Shown here: positions 35,474 through 44,971 of the stretch, piece after piece
Layout of the letters: every line of letters begins with the position of its first letter
How positions within the stretch are numbered: the stretch's first letter is position 1
From: Nocardia jejuensis NBRC 103114
GTDB lineage: Bacteria > Actinomycetota > Actinomycetes > Mycobacteriales > Mycobacteriaceae
Direction of reading: 5' to 3'
Length of the DNA: 64,000 nucleotides
NCBI RefSeq assembly: GCF_001613145.1
Contig: NZ_BDBU01000021.1
Location: forward strand, 99,611-163,610
The notes under the pieces: generated by a model
Database searches by the model: none
The model's input: only the letters and a program-made list of their open reading frames with translations
Told to the model about the DNA's origin: nothing
Program-made: the position numbers and the translations under genes

Positions 35474-36364
35474 ATGAGTGACCAGGACAATCAGCCCTCA
35501 ACTCTGCCCCGTCGCCAGCTGGGTCGGTTCCTTCGCGAAGCCCGAGAAGCGCTAGGACTGACACAAAAGGTTGCGGCCGAGATGGTCGAGCTCAGCGAAC
35601 CTGGACTACAGCGCATCGAAGCTGGCCGAGTGAAGAAGGTTCGCGTCAGGGATGTGCGGGCGCTGTGCGAGATCTATGAGATCAGCGCCGAGAACACCCA
35701 GCGGGCTGTGGATCTCGCCGAGCAAGCAAAGGTGACCAGCTGGTACCACGCATTCGGCGGTCTATTCAACGACACCTTCAACATGTATGTCGGATTGGAA
35801 GCCTCTGCGCGCCAGCTGATTACCTACCACGAACATGTCCCGGGACTACTGCAGACCGCTGACTACGCCCGTTCGCTCATAGCCGCTTTCTACCGCGACG
35901 ATAGTCCCGAAGACATCGGTCGACGAGTTGAACTGCGGATGAAGCGTCAGGCAATCGTCACTCGCAAGTCGCGACCCCTGAACCTCGATGTGCTCCTTCA
36001 TGAATCGGCTCTTCACCGCGTCATCGGCGACCGTCCGACGATGGCAACCCAGCTGAGGCACCTCGCCGAAATCAGCAAACTGCCGAACGTGACGTTGCGT
36101 ATTCATCCCTTCTCCGCTGGCTGCACGTGGGGACTTCTGCACGGGCCGTTCGTAATACTCGACTTCGGGACGGATACACGAGGCAAACCGATTGAACCAT
36201 CCGTCGTCTATCACGAGATCCAAATGAGTAACGACGTCTATCTCGAGAAGCCTGCCGACCTGCAGCGTTACCATGAATTGGCTGCGACCCTTCGGGCTTC
36301 GGCTCTCGATGCGGACCGCACACGAGCTCTGCTCAGACAGGCAGCAAGGAGTTATCAGCAGTGA
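35474..36364 (+). CDS. Helix-turn-helix regulator, Scr1/DUF5753 family
   Basis: The 296-residue protein has an XRE-type helix-turn-helix at about 15-70 (GRFLREAREALGLTQKVAAE, VELSEPGLQRIEAGR) and a DUF5753 domain from about residue 100 (YHEHVPGLLQTADYAR, then PNVTLRIHPFSAG). Scr1-type proteins are paired with DUF397 proteins in actinobacteria, and such pairs behave like toxin-antitoxin or developmental switches in some Streptomyces. Codon use here is less G+C-biased in the third position than in most of the window. It overlaps the DUF397 gene. Confidence 0.93.
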   Translation: MSDQDNQPSTLPRRQLGRFLREAREALGLTQKVAAEMVELSEPGLQRIEAGRVKKVRVRDVRALCEIYEISAENTQRAVDLAEQAKVTSWYHAFGGLFNDTFNMYVGLEASARQLITYHEHVPGLLQTADYARSLIAAFYRDDSPEDIGRRVELRMKRQAIVTRKSRPLNLDVLLHESALHRVIGDRPTMATQLRHLAEISKLPNVTLRIHPFSAGCTWGLLHGPFVILDFGTDTRGKPIEPSVVYHEIQMSNDVYLEKPADLQRYHELAATLRASALDADRTRALLRQAARSYQQ

Positions 36365-36624
36365 TGGACGAGCTATCCAGAGCCGGTTGGTTCAAGAGCA
36401 GCTACAGCGAAAGTAGCGGCGCTTGCGTAGAAGTCGCGTGGCTTCCGGACGGCGCAGTCGGAGTCCGCGACTCCAAGAACCAGACCGGTCCAGCACTCGT
36501 GTTCGCACCAGCCGCCTGGGATGCATTCACCGCGGCCCTCACACGGGTCCAACTCGATGCCCCTGCCAAGAAGGGAAACGTTCGTGAGCTGGTTCAAGAG
36601 CAGCTACAGCAGCGGCCAAACTGA
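36364..36624 (+). CDS. DUF397 protein (first copy)
   Basis: The 86-residue protein has the DUF397 core W-F-K-S-S-Y-S near residue 9, then ACVEVAWLPDGAVGVRDSKN, GPALVFAPAAWDAF. GTG 36361 and ATG 36364 both overlap the end of the Scr1-type gene. Its last 15 codons (NVRELVQEQLQQ) run over the start of the second copy in another frame, which suggests a tandem duplication that fused the ends. Confidence 0.88.
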   Translation: MDELSRAGWFKSSYSESSGACVEVAWLPDGAVGVRDSKNQTGPALVFAPAAWDAFTAALTRVQLDAPAKKGNVRELVQEQLQQRPN

Positions 36625-36775
36625 ATGTGTCGAGGTCGCCTGGTTGACGGAAAGCGCAGTAGGCGTGCGCGACTCGAAGGACCCCACTGGACCGGCCCTC
36701 GTGTTCGCACCTGCGGACTGGGACGTATTCACCGGTGCAATCACACGGGGCAAGCTCGATTGCTCCGCGTCATAG
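36584..36775 (+). CDS. DUF397 protein (second copy), nested with the first
   Basis: The 63-residue protein starts VSWFKSSYSSGQTECVEVAWL and contains VGVRDSKDPTGPALVFAPADWDVF. GTG 36584 has AAGGGAAA just upstream. It is a near-complete DUF397 domain that begins inside the 3' end of the first copy, in a different frame (41-bp overlap). The longer in-frame extension to 36521 is unlikely. It acts with the Scr1-type regulator. Confidence 0.78.
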   Translation: MSWFKSSYSSGQTECVEVAWLTESAVGVRDSKDPTGPALVFAPADWDVFTGAITRGKLDCSAS

Positions 36776-36992
36776 CGGGCCTCCAGGGTGAATCCGTTCC
36801 AGCAGAACGTCTTCGATAGCTGATACTGGTTGTCAGCCCGAAGTAACTGCGCGACAGCGTGATCCGAGAATTCCGCGCTTCCCGGCGACGAGGAGCCGGA
36901 CGCCACCCCTCATGCCGAAGGAATCAGCCCTCTAGAGTTCGGACCAGCGACTTGATCTGGTCGCGTTTCGAATCGGGGAGGATTGATCGGTC

Positions 36993-37316
36993 ATGACGGG
37001 ACCTCAGAAGAGAACGAACTGGGTGGGGCTGGGGATTACCGGGGTGGTGATCGGCCTGATCATCCTGGGGATTTCGACGTTCGCGGCGAGGGACGCGGAG
37101 AACCCGCGATGTGACGGCCACTCGATGAGCGCCGGCGACACCTGCGTCTCCTCGCGCTCCGGTGCACAAAGCACCGCCGAGCGCGCCTCCGACGCCGAGG
37201 CGGCATCGGTCTGGATGCAGCGAGTGGGCTACGGCCTCCTCACCATCGGCATGGTGAGCCTGGTCGTGGGCGGTATCGCCGCCGCCGCGCGTCCGGAATC
37301 GTCCCGACGGGATTGA
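36993..37316 (+). CDS. Two-segment membrane protein
   Basis: The 107-residue protein has membrane segments at about 9-31 and 78-97, with a short external region holding two cysteines (RCDGHSMSAGDTC) between them. Nothing indicates its function. A strong hairpin terminator follows at 37324. It is preceded by about 215 bp without a gene after the DUF397 pair. Confidence 0.7.
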   Translation: MTGPQKRTNWVGLGITGVVIGLIILGISTFAARDAENPRCDGHSMSAGDTCVSSRSGAQSTAERASDAEAASVWMQRVGYGLLTIGMVSLVVGGIAAAARPESSRRD

Positions 37317-37323
37317 TCGCACC

Positions 37324-37354
37324 GTCAGGAGCCGCCCGATCGGCGGCTCCTGAC
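37324..37354 (+). terminator. Terminator-like hairpin after the membrane-protein gene
   Basis: GTCAGGAGCCGCC (37324-37336) pairs with GGCGGCTCCTGAC (37342-37354) around CGATC. It starts 8 bp after the stop. There is no long T run, as is usual in actinobacteria. Confidence 0.65.
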
Positions 37355-37406
37355 CGCGCCCCGCTTACTTTCACCGACCGACCATGTTCCACGTGCAAGG
37401 AAGTAC

Positions 37407-38228
37407 ATGAGCTACCCGAACAGCCCATACCCGACGCAACCGCCGCCCGGGCAGCCCGAATACGACTACACCAAGCAGCCCAACGGCTTCGGCGATCCCC
37501 AGCATCCCGAGACTGCCGGTTATCCCCCGCAGACCGACGCGAGCGGCTATCCCCCGCATGCCGACCCCGGTGGCTATCCCCAGCATGCTGAACCCGGTGG
37601 TTATCCGCAGAACCCGTACGGCGCGGGCTACCCACAGCAACCGGGCGGTCCCGGTTATCCCCAAGGCCCACAACCGGGATTCGGTTACCCACAGGCCGCC
37701 TACCCGGGGTCCGGCGGATACTCGCCCTTCGGCGTACCTCCATCGAACTACGCGCACTGGGGATTACGGATCGGCGCCCGGCTCATCGACATGCTGGTCG
37801 TGATGGGACCGGCGTTTCTGCTGTTCGTGCTGGCAAGCACGGTCGGCAGCGATACTGTCGCCTGCTCTCGCTATTCAGCGCGCGATTACTCCAGTTACGA
37901 CTCCAAGAGCTGTGAGTCGGACACCGTACTCAACACCGCGGGCGGCATATTCGTGCTGCTGGCCGTAGTCAGCTACATCGCCATCGCCCTGTACCTCGCC
38001 TACGTCGAGGGCACCACCGGACAGGGCCCGGGCAAGCGCGTGGTGGGCATTCGCCTGATCCGCGAATCCACCGGGCAGCCGGTAGGTTTCGGCCTCGCCA
38101 TCGGCCGCCAACTCCTGCACGTGGTCGACAACCTCGCCTGCCACCTCGGCTGGTTCTGGCCGATCTGGGACGACAAGAGCCAGACCCTGGCCGACAAGAT
38201 CGCGGGGACCGTGGTGGTCAGGGCCTGA
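37407..38228 (+). CDS. RDD family membrane protein with Pro/Tyr/Gly-rich N-terminus
   Basis: The 273-residue protein begins with about 110 residues of repeats such as GGYPQ, AGYPQQ and GPGYPQG, a disordered cytosolic tail. The RDD domain follows (GLRIGARLIDMLVVMG, a membrane segment, an external loop with Cys-containing acidic residues, a second segment, then GPGKRVVGIRLIRESTGQPV and ADKIAGTVVV). RDD proteins may transport ions or sodium/protons in some bacteria; the role here is unknown. Confidence 0.87.
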   Translation: MSYPNSPYPTQPPPGQPEYDYTKQPNGFGDPQHPETAGYPPQTDASGYPPHADPGGYPQHAEPGGYPQNPYGAGYPQQPGGPGYPQGPQPGFGYPQAAYPGSGGYSPFGVPPSNYAHWGLRIGARLIDMLVVMGPAFLLFVLASTVGSDTVACSRYSARDYSSYDSKSCESDTVLNTAGGIFVLLAVVSYIAIALYLAYVEGTTGQGPGKRVVGIRLIRESTGQPVGFGLAIGRQLLHVVDNLACHLGWFWPIWDDKSQTLADKIAGTVVVRA

Positions 38229-38244
38229 CCTGAGCTCACCAGGT

Positions 38245-38970
38245 TCAGAGAACCTGGGACAGGAACTGCCGCAGGCGCGGGGTTTCGGCGTTGTCGAAAA
38301 GGGCTGCGGGGGTGCCCGTTTCGACTACCTGGCCGTGGTCCATGAAGACGACCTGGTCGGACACCGAACGGGCGAAGCCCATTTCGTGGGTGACGACGAT
38401 CATGGACATGCCGCCCTTGGCCAGGTCCGCCATCAGGGCGAGGATGCCCTTCACCAGTTCCGGGTCCAGGGCCGAGGTGGCCTCGTCGAAGAACATGAGC
38501 TGCGGCTTCATGGCCAGGGCTCGGGCGATGGCGACGCGCTGCTGCTGACCGCCGGAGAGGTTGGCGGGACGGGAGTCGGCCTTACCCTCCAGGCCGACGG
38601 CGGTCAGTTGTTCCAGCGCCAGGGTCCGGGCCTGTTCCTTGGAGAGGCCGTGGAGTTTCCGTGGCCCCAGGGCGATGTTCTCCGCGACGGTCTTGTGCGG
38701 GAACAGGTTGAAGTGCTGGAACACCATGCCGATTCGGCGGCGCAGCTCGTCGGGGTTGTCCTTCAGGACGGACTTGCCGTCCACGAGGATGTCGCCCTTG
38801 GACGGCTCGTGCAGCCGGTTCAGCACACGCAGCAGGGTGGACTTGCCCGAACCCGACGGTCCGATGACGGTGGTGGTCTTGCCCGCGTCGACCTGGATGT
38901 CCACGCCGCGCAGAATCTCGTTGCCGCCCAGCGTGACATGCAGGCCGGTGCCGGTGAGGGAAGCGCTCAT
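38245..38970 (-). CDS. Polar amino acid ABC transporter ATP-binding protein (GlnQ-like)
   Basis: The 241-residue ATPase has Walker A GPSGSGKST, signature LSGGQQQRVAIARALAMKP, Walker B LMFFDEATSALDPE and the H-loop VTHEMGF. It powers uptake through the fused binding-protein/permease gene that overlaps it by ATGA. The family imports glutamine, glutamate, arginine or similar amino acids; the exact ligand is not known. Confidence 0.93.
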   Translation of the reverse strand: MSASLTGTGLHVTLGGNEILRGVDIQVDAGKTTTVIGPSGSGKSTLLRVLNRLHEPSKGDILVDGKSVLKDNPDELRRRIGMVFQHFNLFPHKTVAENIALGPRKLHGLSKEQARTLALEQLTAVGLEGKADSRPANLSGGQQQRVAIARALAMKPQLMFFDEATSALDPELVKGILALMADLAKGGMSMIVVTHEMGFARSVSDQVVFMDHGQVVETGTPAALFDNAETPRLRQFLSQVL

Positions 38971-40799
38971 GCTCCACGTCCTTCGGTGATGACGGCCTGC
39001 TCGACCGGGCTCACGACCTTCTCGGCGCGGCCGGTGCGCATGCGGTTGTCGATGTAGTTGACCAGGTGGGTCAGCGGGATCGTCAGGACCAGATACATCA
39101 GACCCGCCGCCACCAGCGGCGAGAGATTTCCGGTCTGCGCGTTGAGGTCTCGGCCCACCGCGAACAACTCACGCTGGGTGGCCAGCAGCCCGAGGAAGTA
39201 GATCAGGGAGGAGTCCTTGATCAGGGCGATGAACTGGTTCATCAACGCGGGCAGCACGCGGCGCACGCCCTGCGGGATCACCACCAGCGTCATGGCCTGC
39301 CGATAGCCGAACCCGATGGCGCGTGCGGCCTCGAGCTGTCCGGCCTCCACCGATTGGATGCCGGAGCGGAAGATCTCACCGATGTAGGCCGAGGACAGCA
39401 GTCCCAGCGCCACCACGCCCAGCCAGTACGGATTGTTCCCGGTCAGGTTCTTCACCACCGGTCCGATGCCCAGACCGATGATCAGAATGATCACGACGGC
39501 GGGCAGGCCACGGAAGATATCGGTGTAAATCCTTGCGGGCCAGCGCAACCAGCGAGTCCTGGAAATACCCGCGACCGCCAGCAGCATGCCGATCACCGTG
39601 CCCAGCGCTCCGGAGGTCAGCGCCAGGATCAGGGTGTTCGGCAGACCGGTCTTGATCAGATCCGGGAACGCCTTGCGATACAGCGACCAATCGAAGAACG
39701 TGTCCTTCAATTGCGACAGTGTGGATTTCGGCTGCACACCGGCATTGGACGTGCCGCCGCCGTTCTGGGCCGCGAGTGCGGCGAAGTCCGGCATCACCGG
39801 CGCGGCAACGGCTTTCGAACCGGGTTTCCAGCCCGGCGGCAGCTCGCGCGGCACCCAGTCCTCGTACAGTTTGGCGTAGGTGCCGTCCGCGATCACCGCG
39901 TCCAGCCCGGAGTTGAGCGCGTCGATCAGCGGCTGATTGTCCTTGCGCACCGCGTAACCGACGAAGTTGTTGAGGCTGAAGGTGTTCTGCGCGATCGTGG
40001 TGGGATCACCGGGCTTGATCGCGCCGACGGCCTGCGCGGACGGCGCGACCCAGGCATCGATCTGACCGGTCTTGAGGTTCGCGTACGCGGTGTTGTAATC
40101 CGGGAACTTCACCGGATCCAGGTGCAATTCGTTCACCACGAACTCGTCCTGCACGGTGCCCTGCACCACGCCGATGCGCTTGCTCTTGTTCAGATCGTCG
40201 AAGCTCCCGATGCCACCGCCGTTGGCGACGACCAGCGAGAAGTAGCCGAAGTCGTAGCCGTTGGTGAAGCCGACCAGATTGCGGCGGGCATCGGTGGTGG
40301 TGATGTTGGACGAGCCGACGTCGAAGCGGCGGTTGGAGACCTGAGCCAGCAGACCCGCGAACTCGGTGCCGCTGAACTCGACCTGCAGGCCGAGCTTCGC
40401 GCCGATCGCCCGCAGCAGCTCGTTGTCCATGCCGGTGAAATCACCGTGCGAGTTCACGCAGATGCTCGGCGGCGCGTCCGAGAGCGTGCCGACGCTCAGC
40501 TTGCCCGGCGTGAGGAGGCCGAGCTTGCTGACGTCGATCTTGTCCAGCGACGTCGTGGTCGCGGTGGTGAAGCGATCCGCGTTCGGCGCGGACTGCCCGG
40601 TCGCGAGATTCGTGGGCGCGGCGCTGGCGGCGGAAATGCCGGGCGGCGAACACAGATCCCCGTTCGCGGGTGCGGCGGTGACGGGTCCCGCACCGAGGGC
40701 GGCGGTCCCCGCCAGTGTGACCAGCAACGCTCCCGCGACCGCGAACATCCGGGATCGCCGACCGGGTCGCCGGGGCGTGGTCGTGCGCAAGCAAACCAT
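38967..40799 (-). CDS. Fused amino acid ABC transporter: binding protein and permease
   Basis: The 610-residue protein combines an exported binding protein (signal segment about residues 18-45; periplasmic-type domain about 90-335 with PPSICVNSHGDFTGMDNELLRAIGAKLGL, GVVQGTVQDEF and KLYEDW) with a permease domain from about 375 (five membrane segments; the EAA loop is EAARAIGFGYRQAMTLVVIPQGVRRV). The fusion makes one chain that binds and moves the solute, with GlnQ-like ATPase as the partner. The binding site is likely for a polar amino acid. Confidence 0.9.
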   Translation of the reverse strand: MVCLRTTTPRRPGRRSRMFAVAGALLVTLAGTAALGAGPVTAAPANGDLCSPPGISAASAAPTNLATGQSAPNADRFTTATTTSLDKIDVSKLGLLTPGKLSVGTLSDAPPSICVNSHGDFTGMDNELLRAIGAKLGLQVEFSGTEFAGLLAQVSNRRFDVGSSNITTTDARRNLVGFTNGYDFGYFSLVVANGGGIGSFDDLNKSKRIGVVQGTVQDEFVVNELHLDPVKFPDYNTAYANLKTGQIDAWVAPSAQAVGAIKPGDPTTIAQNTFSLNNFVGYAVRKDNQPLIDALNSGLDAVIADGTYAKLYEDWVPRELPPGWKPGSKAVAAPVMPDFAALAAQNGGGTSNAGVQPKSTLSQLKDTFFDWSLYRKAFPDLIKTGLPNTLILALTSGALGTVIGMLLAVAGISRTRWLRWPARIYTDIFRGLPAVVIILIIGLGIGPVVKNLTGNNPYWLGVVALGLLSSAYIGEIFRSGIQSVEAGQLEAARAIGFGYRQAMTLVVIPQGVRRVLPALMNQFIALIKDSSLIYFLGLLATQRELFAVGRDLNAQTGNLSPLVAAGLMYLVLTIPLTHLVNYIDNRMRTGRAEKVVSPVEQAVITEGRGA

Positions 40800-40926
40800 G
40801 ACGAATCACCCTAGTGGGATCAGTCGGCAAAACCAGACTTGCACTCGACTCGAGCCCAGGCCGGGAGCGTCCGACCGGCTAACTCGCCGGAACACGGTCC
40901 ACGCCACCGCCGCGCGAAGGCGTCCG

Positions 40927-41709
40927 TCAGACCGTGCTCTTGGCGTACTCGTCGCGCCAGCGGATGGCCTCCTCGACGCCGGACAGGTCGTAATCGGGTC
41001 CGCCGGTGCCGACGGTGAACAGGGTCGCGCCCTGCTCGACGAACTTCGCGGCCTGATCCGGCCCCGGCCAATCCACCGACCTCTCGATGGTCGCCGGATC
41101 GGTGCCCACCGCCGCGCAGTGCTCGGCCAGAATCCCGGACTTGCGGGTGAGCACCTCGAGGTCGGCGAAGCTGTGCCAGATGTTCGCGTATTCGGCGACC
41201 AGGCGCAGCGTCTTCTTCTCGCCGCCGCCACCGATCAGGATCGGAATGTCGCGCACCGGTTGCGGATTCAGCTTCGGCAGCCGATCGGTGATCCGCGCGA
41301 GGGTCTCCTTCAGCAGTGCGAGACGGCTTCCCGCAGTGCCGAATTCGTAGCCGTACTGGTCGTAGTCCTTCTGGAACCAGCCCGCCCCGATCCCGAGGAT
41401 CAACCGCCCGTCGCTGATCTGATCGACCGTGCGGGCCATATCCGCCAGCAGATCGGGATTGCGGTACCCGCCGCCGGTGACCAGCGCGCCCAACTCCACC
41501 CGCTCGGTCTGCTCGGCGACGGCCGCGAGCATGGTCCAGCACTCGAAGTGCGCACCCTCGGGATCCCCGTACAGCGGGTAGAAGTGGTCCCAGTTGAAGA
41601 CGATATCCACGCCGGCGTCCTCGGCCCGGCGCACAGCATCCCTGATCAGGCCGTATTTGGGGGCGTGCTGCGGTTGAAGTTGCACTCCGATGCGAACCGG
41701 ACGGCTCAT
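40927..41709 (-). CDS. F420-dependent LLM-class oxidoreductase (Rv0044c-like)
   Basis: The 260-residue protein is a luciferase-like monooxygenase-fold enzyme (VRIGVQLQPQHAPKYGLIRDAVRRAEDAGVDIVFNWDHFYP, then GALVTGGGYRNPDLLADMARTVDQISDGRLILGIGAGWFQKDY). Family members in mycobacteria use F420. The substrate is unknown. In M. tuberculosis a related gene (Rv0044c) lies between leuS and ino1, so it helps place this window. Confidence 0.88.
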   Translation of the reverse strand: MSRPVRIGVQLQPQHAPKYGLIRDAVRRAEDAGVDIVFNWDHFYPLYGDPEGAHFECWTMLAAVAEQTERVELGALVTGGGYRNPDLLADMARTVDQISDGRLILGIGAGWFQKDYDQYGYEFGTAGSRLALLKETLARITDRLPKLNPQPVRDIPILIGGGGEKKTLRLVAEYANIWHSFADLEVLTRKSGILAEHCAAVGTDPATIERSVDWPGPDQAAKFVEQGATLFTVGTGGPDYDLSGVEEAIRWRDEYAKSTV

Positions 41710-41863
41710 GTGACAGCTCCTGGTGTCGGGGAATCCCGTCGCGGGCCCACGTGCGGCCTTCGGCGGGCACAGTCCGAATCGAGGCTACCGAAACGCGCGG
41801 CTCGCGGCCGAGCGTGCCCGGCAGGCGGGCGCGCTCGGCCGACGTGCCCCCCGCGCATCCGGT

Positions 41864-42307
41864 TCAGGCGTGGGCCAGTTCCTGCGCCATGCGGGCGGTG
41901 ATGGTGGCGAGCACGCGGGCCGCGGTGGCCAGATCGTCAGGGGCGACCGCACCGTAGGCGGCCTGCAGGATCACCCCGGATTCGGCGCGGACCTTGCCCG
42001 CCAGGGTCCTGCCCGCTTCGGTGACCTCGACCTGATCGCCGGGCGCGGTGCGCAGCAGGCCGCCGTCGAGCAGGGCGGCCAGGGCGGTGTCGACGTCGGC
42101 GGTTTTCCACTGGGTCATCGCCGCGATGCGAGCGATGTGGGCGGTCCGCTCGACCGAATCACCCGCGGCCAGAGTCTGGTTCAGGGTGATCCACTGCTTC
42201 TCGTCGAGCATGGTGCCCGCCAGCGCGCGGGCCAGGATCGCGGTGTGGTGCTTCTCGGCCTGGCCGATGATCGCCGGGTTCAGGGTGGTGGGGGCGGTGG
42301 TGCTCAT
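41864..42307 (-). CDS. MarR-like winged-helix regulator
   Basis: The 147-residue protein has a winged-helix core (LDEKQWITLNQTLAAGDSVERTAHIARI, then KTADVDTALAALLDGGLLRTAPGDQVEVTEAGRTLAGKV). ATG 42307 follows GAGGAGATC. It is divergent from a TetR-type gene with a palindrome between them. A target gene is not obvious. An alternative in-frame start at 42346 lacks a ribosome site. Confidence 0.8.
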   Translation of the reverse strand: MSTTAPTTLNPAIIGQAEKHHTAILARALAGTMLDEKQWITLNQTLAAGDSVERTAHIARIAAMTQWKTADVDTALAALLDGGLLRTAPGDQVEVTEAGRTLAGKVRAESGVILQAAYGAVAPDDLATAARVLATITARMAQELAHA

Positions 42308-42384
42308 GTCGATCTCCTCGAGCTGGTGTCCGTCTGCTGTGCACAACTATGACACTCCGTTTCATTCGTGCGCAAGTACTATTT

Positions 42385-42397
42385 GGAACTCAGTTCC
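42385..42397. promoter_or_regulatory. Palindrome between MarR-like and TetR genes
   Basis: GGAACT (42385-42390) and AGTTCC (42392-42397) flank a single C. It lies in the 128-bp divergent promoter region, 38 bp from the TetR start. It could be the operator of either regulator. Confidence 0.5.
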
Positions 42398-42435
42398 TTT
42401 CGTGACTGAGGTTCGATTCCCGCTAGGATCCCGGT

Positions 42436-43056
42436 ATGTCCATCGACGACCGCGCCGTGCCGCTGCGCGAACGCAAACGGCTCCGCACCCGGCGCACCCT
42501 CGCCGACGCGGCGTTGCGGCTGTTCACCGAGAAGGGTTTCGCCGCCACCACCATCGAGGAACTGGTCGACGCGGCCGAGGTCTCCCGCAGCACCTTCTTC
42601 CGGACCTTCCCCACCAAGGAAGCCGTCGCCGTCGAGGCCGAAAACGAGCTCTGGACGGGCTATCTCGACGCCCTGACCGACCGCGAACTCACCGGCCCCG
42701 TCCTCACCGCGCTGCGCGACATCCTCACCGACACCGCCACCGCACTACCGCCGGACTGGGACCAGCGCTACATCGCCACCCGCCGGCTCATCCTCACCGC
42801 CCCCAGCCTCCTGGGCCACGTCGACTACACCCGCTCCGGCGTGGAAACCCAAGTCGCCCAACAACTCACCACCAAACTCGCCCTCCCCGACGGCGACCTC
42901 CGCCCCCGCATCCTCGCCGAACTGACCACCACCGCCTGGAGCATCGCGGGCCGCGGCTGGGTAGCCACCGACGGAACCGCCGGCCGCCCCGACCTCCTCG
43001 AGCGCCTGCACGAAGCATTCGCCGCCCTCCCGGCCGCACTGCGACTTTCGACGTAG
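42436..43056 (+). CDS. TetR-family transcriptional regulator
   Basis: The 206-residue protein has an N-terminal helix-turn-helix (TRRTLADAALRLFTEKGFAATTIEELVDAAEVSRSTFFRTFPTKEA) and an all-helical ligand domain. It is of the AcrR/TetR 'ALRLFTEKGF' class. No dedicated target is next to it besides the divergent MarR-like gene. The ligand is unknown. Confidence 0.92.
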   Translation: MSIDDRAVPLRERKRLRTRRTLADAALRLFTEKGFAATTIEELVDAAEVSRSTFFRTFPTKEAVAVEAENELWTGYLDALTDRELTGPVLTALRDILTDTATALPPDWDQRYIATRRLILTAPSLLGHVDYTRSGVETQVAQQLTTKLALPDGDLRPRILAELTTTAWSIAGRGWVATDGTAGRPDLLERLHEAFAALPAALRLST

Positions 43057-43201
43057 CAACCGGGCCGTGGGGATCGTTGCCTTCGAGCTGGGGAGGCTTG
43101 TCGCGCGCGGGTGAGCGGCACTCCCTAGGATCGACGCGGAAACCCCCTCTACTACGGATCGTCCGGCACGTTCCTGCCGGTGAAGGGATTGTTGATTCAG
43201 C

Positions 43202-44278
<1,077 letters not shown>

Positions 44279-44294
44279 TTTCGGCGAAGCATCG

Positions 44295-44327
44295 ACCGGC
44301 GTCGTCTCTCCAGGAGACGACGCCGGT
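44295..44327 (+). terminator. Terminator hairpin after the sugar ABC ATPase gene
   Basis: ACCGGCGTCGTCTC (44295-44308) pairs with GAGACGACGCCGGT (44314-44327) around TCCAG, followed by a T-rich stretch (GTTTGTCGTTGT). It may serve the convergent HxlR gene too. Confidence 0.75.
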
Positions 44328-44372
44328 GTCGTTTGTCGTTGTGCTGCCGCGCTTTCCGCTGATCGGCAGCCT

Positions 44373-44876
44373 TCACTTGCCGGGACGTCGCCACTTCTTG
44401 TTGACGCGCACCCGCAAATTCTCCAGCGGCACTTCGCTTCCCGAGGCACTGCGCACCTGCACGCGCACCGGATCGCCGGTCGAGTCCTCGACGCGTTCCA
44501 GCGGCGCGTTGCCGTCCTGCAGGTATTCGTCACCCCACTGCCACAGCGCCACCACCGCGGGCAGCAGGTCCACACCCATTCGGGTCAGCACGTATTCGTT
44601 GCGCGTGCGCTTGCCCTCCTCCCGGTAGGGCCGCTTCTCCAGGAGTCCCGCGTCGGTGAGTTTGCGCAGCGCGGTCGAGGCCGCGGCGTCGGTGATGCCG
44701 ACGCGGGTGGCGAAACCGTCGAACCGCCGGGTGCCGTAGTAGGCCTCGCGCAGGATCAGGATCGCCGAGCGGGTGCCGACGATATCCAGGGCCTTGGCAA
44801 TAGAGCAGCCCTCGGGCCGCCACGCGCTCAGATCGGCGAGCGGGCCTTCCAGGACGACGGCGGGGGTCTCGGACAT
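44373..44876 (-). CDS. HxlR-type winged-helix regulator
   Basis: The 167-residue protein has the HxlR core (CSIAKALDIVGTRSAILILREAYYGTRRFDGFATRVGITDAAASTALRKLTDAGLLEKRPYREEGKRTRNEYVLT). It is divergent from a thiolase gene, and an inverted repeat lies between their starts, so it is probably the local regulator of the thiolase. ATG 44876 was chosen; ATG 44888 and 44885 are alternatives. Confidence 0.9.
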   Translation of the reverse strand: MSETPAVVLEGPLADLSAWRPEGCSIAKALDIVGTRSAILILREAYYGTRRFDGFATRVGITDAAASTALRKLTDAGLLEKRPYREEGKRTRNEYVLTRMGVDLLPAVVALWQWGDEYLQDGNAPLERVEDSTGDPVRVQVRSASGSEVPLENLRVRVNKKWRRPGK

Positions 44877-44914
44877 GGCGTACATCATACAGATGCTGAC
44901 TTGCCCCAACTATT

Positions 44915-44932
44915 GCCAGGTTCTACTCTGGC
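44915..44932. promoter_or_regulatory. Inverted repeat between hxlR-type and thiolase genes
   Basis: GCCAG (44915-44919) and CTGGC (44928-44932) flank eight bases in the 95-bp divergent promoter region. Short arms make this a weak candidate operator. Confidence 0.35.
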
Positions 44933-44971
44933 TATAGAGCAACGAAGCTAGGTACTCGGAAGGGTCCAGTC

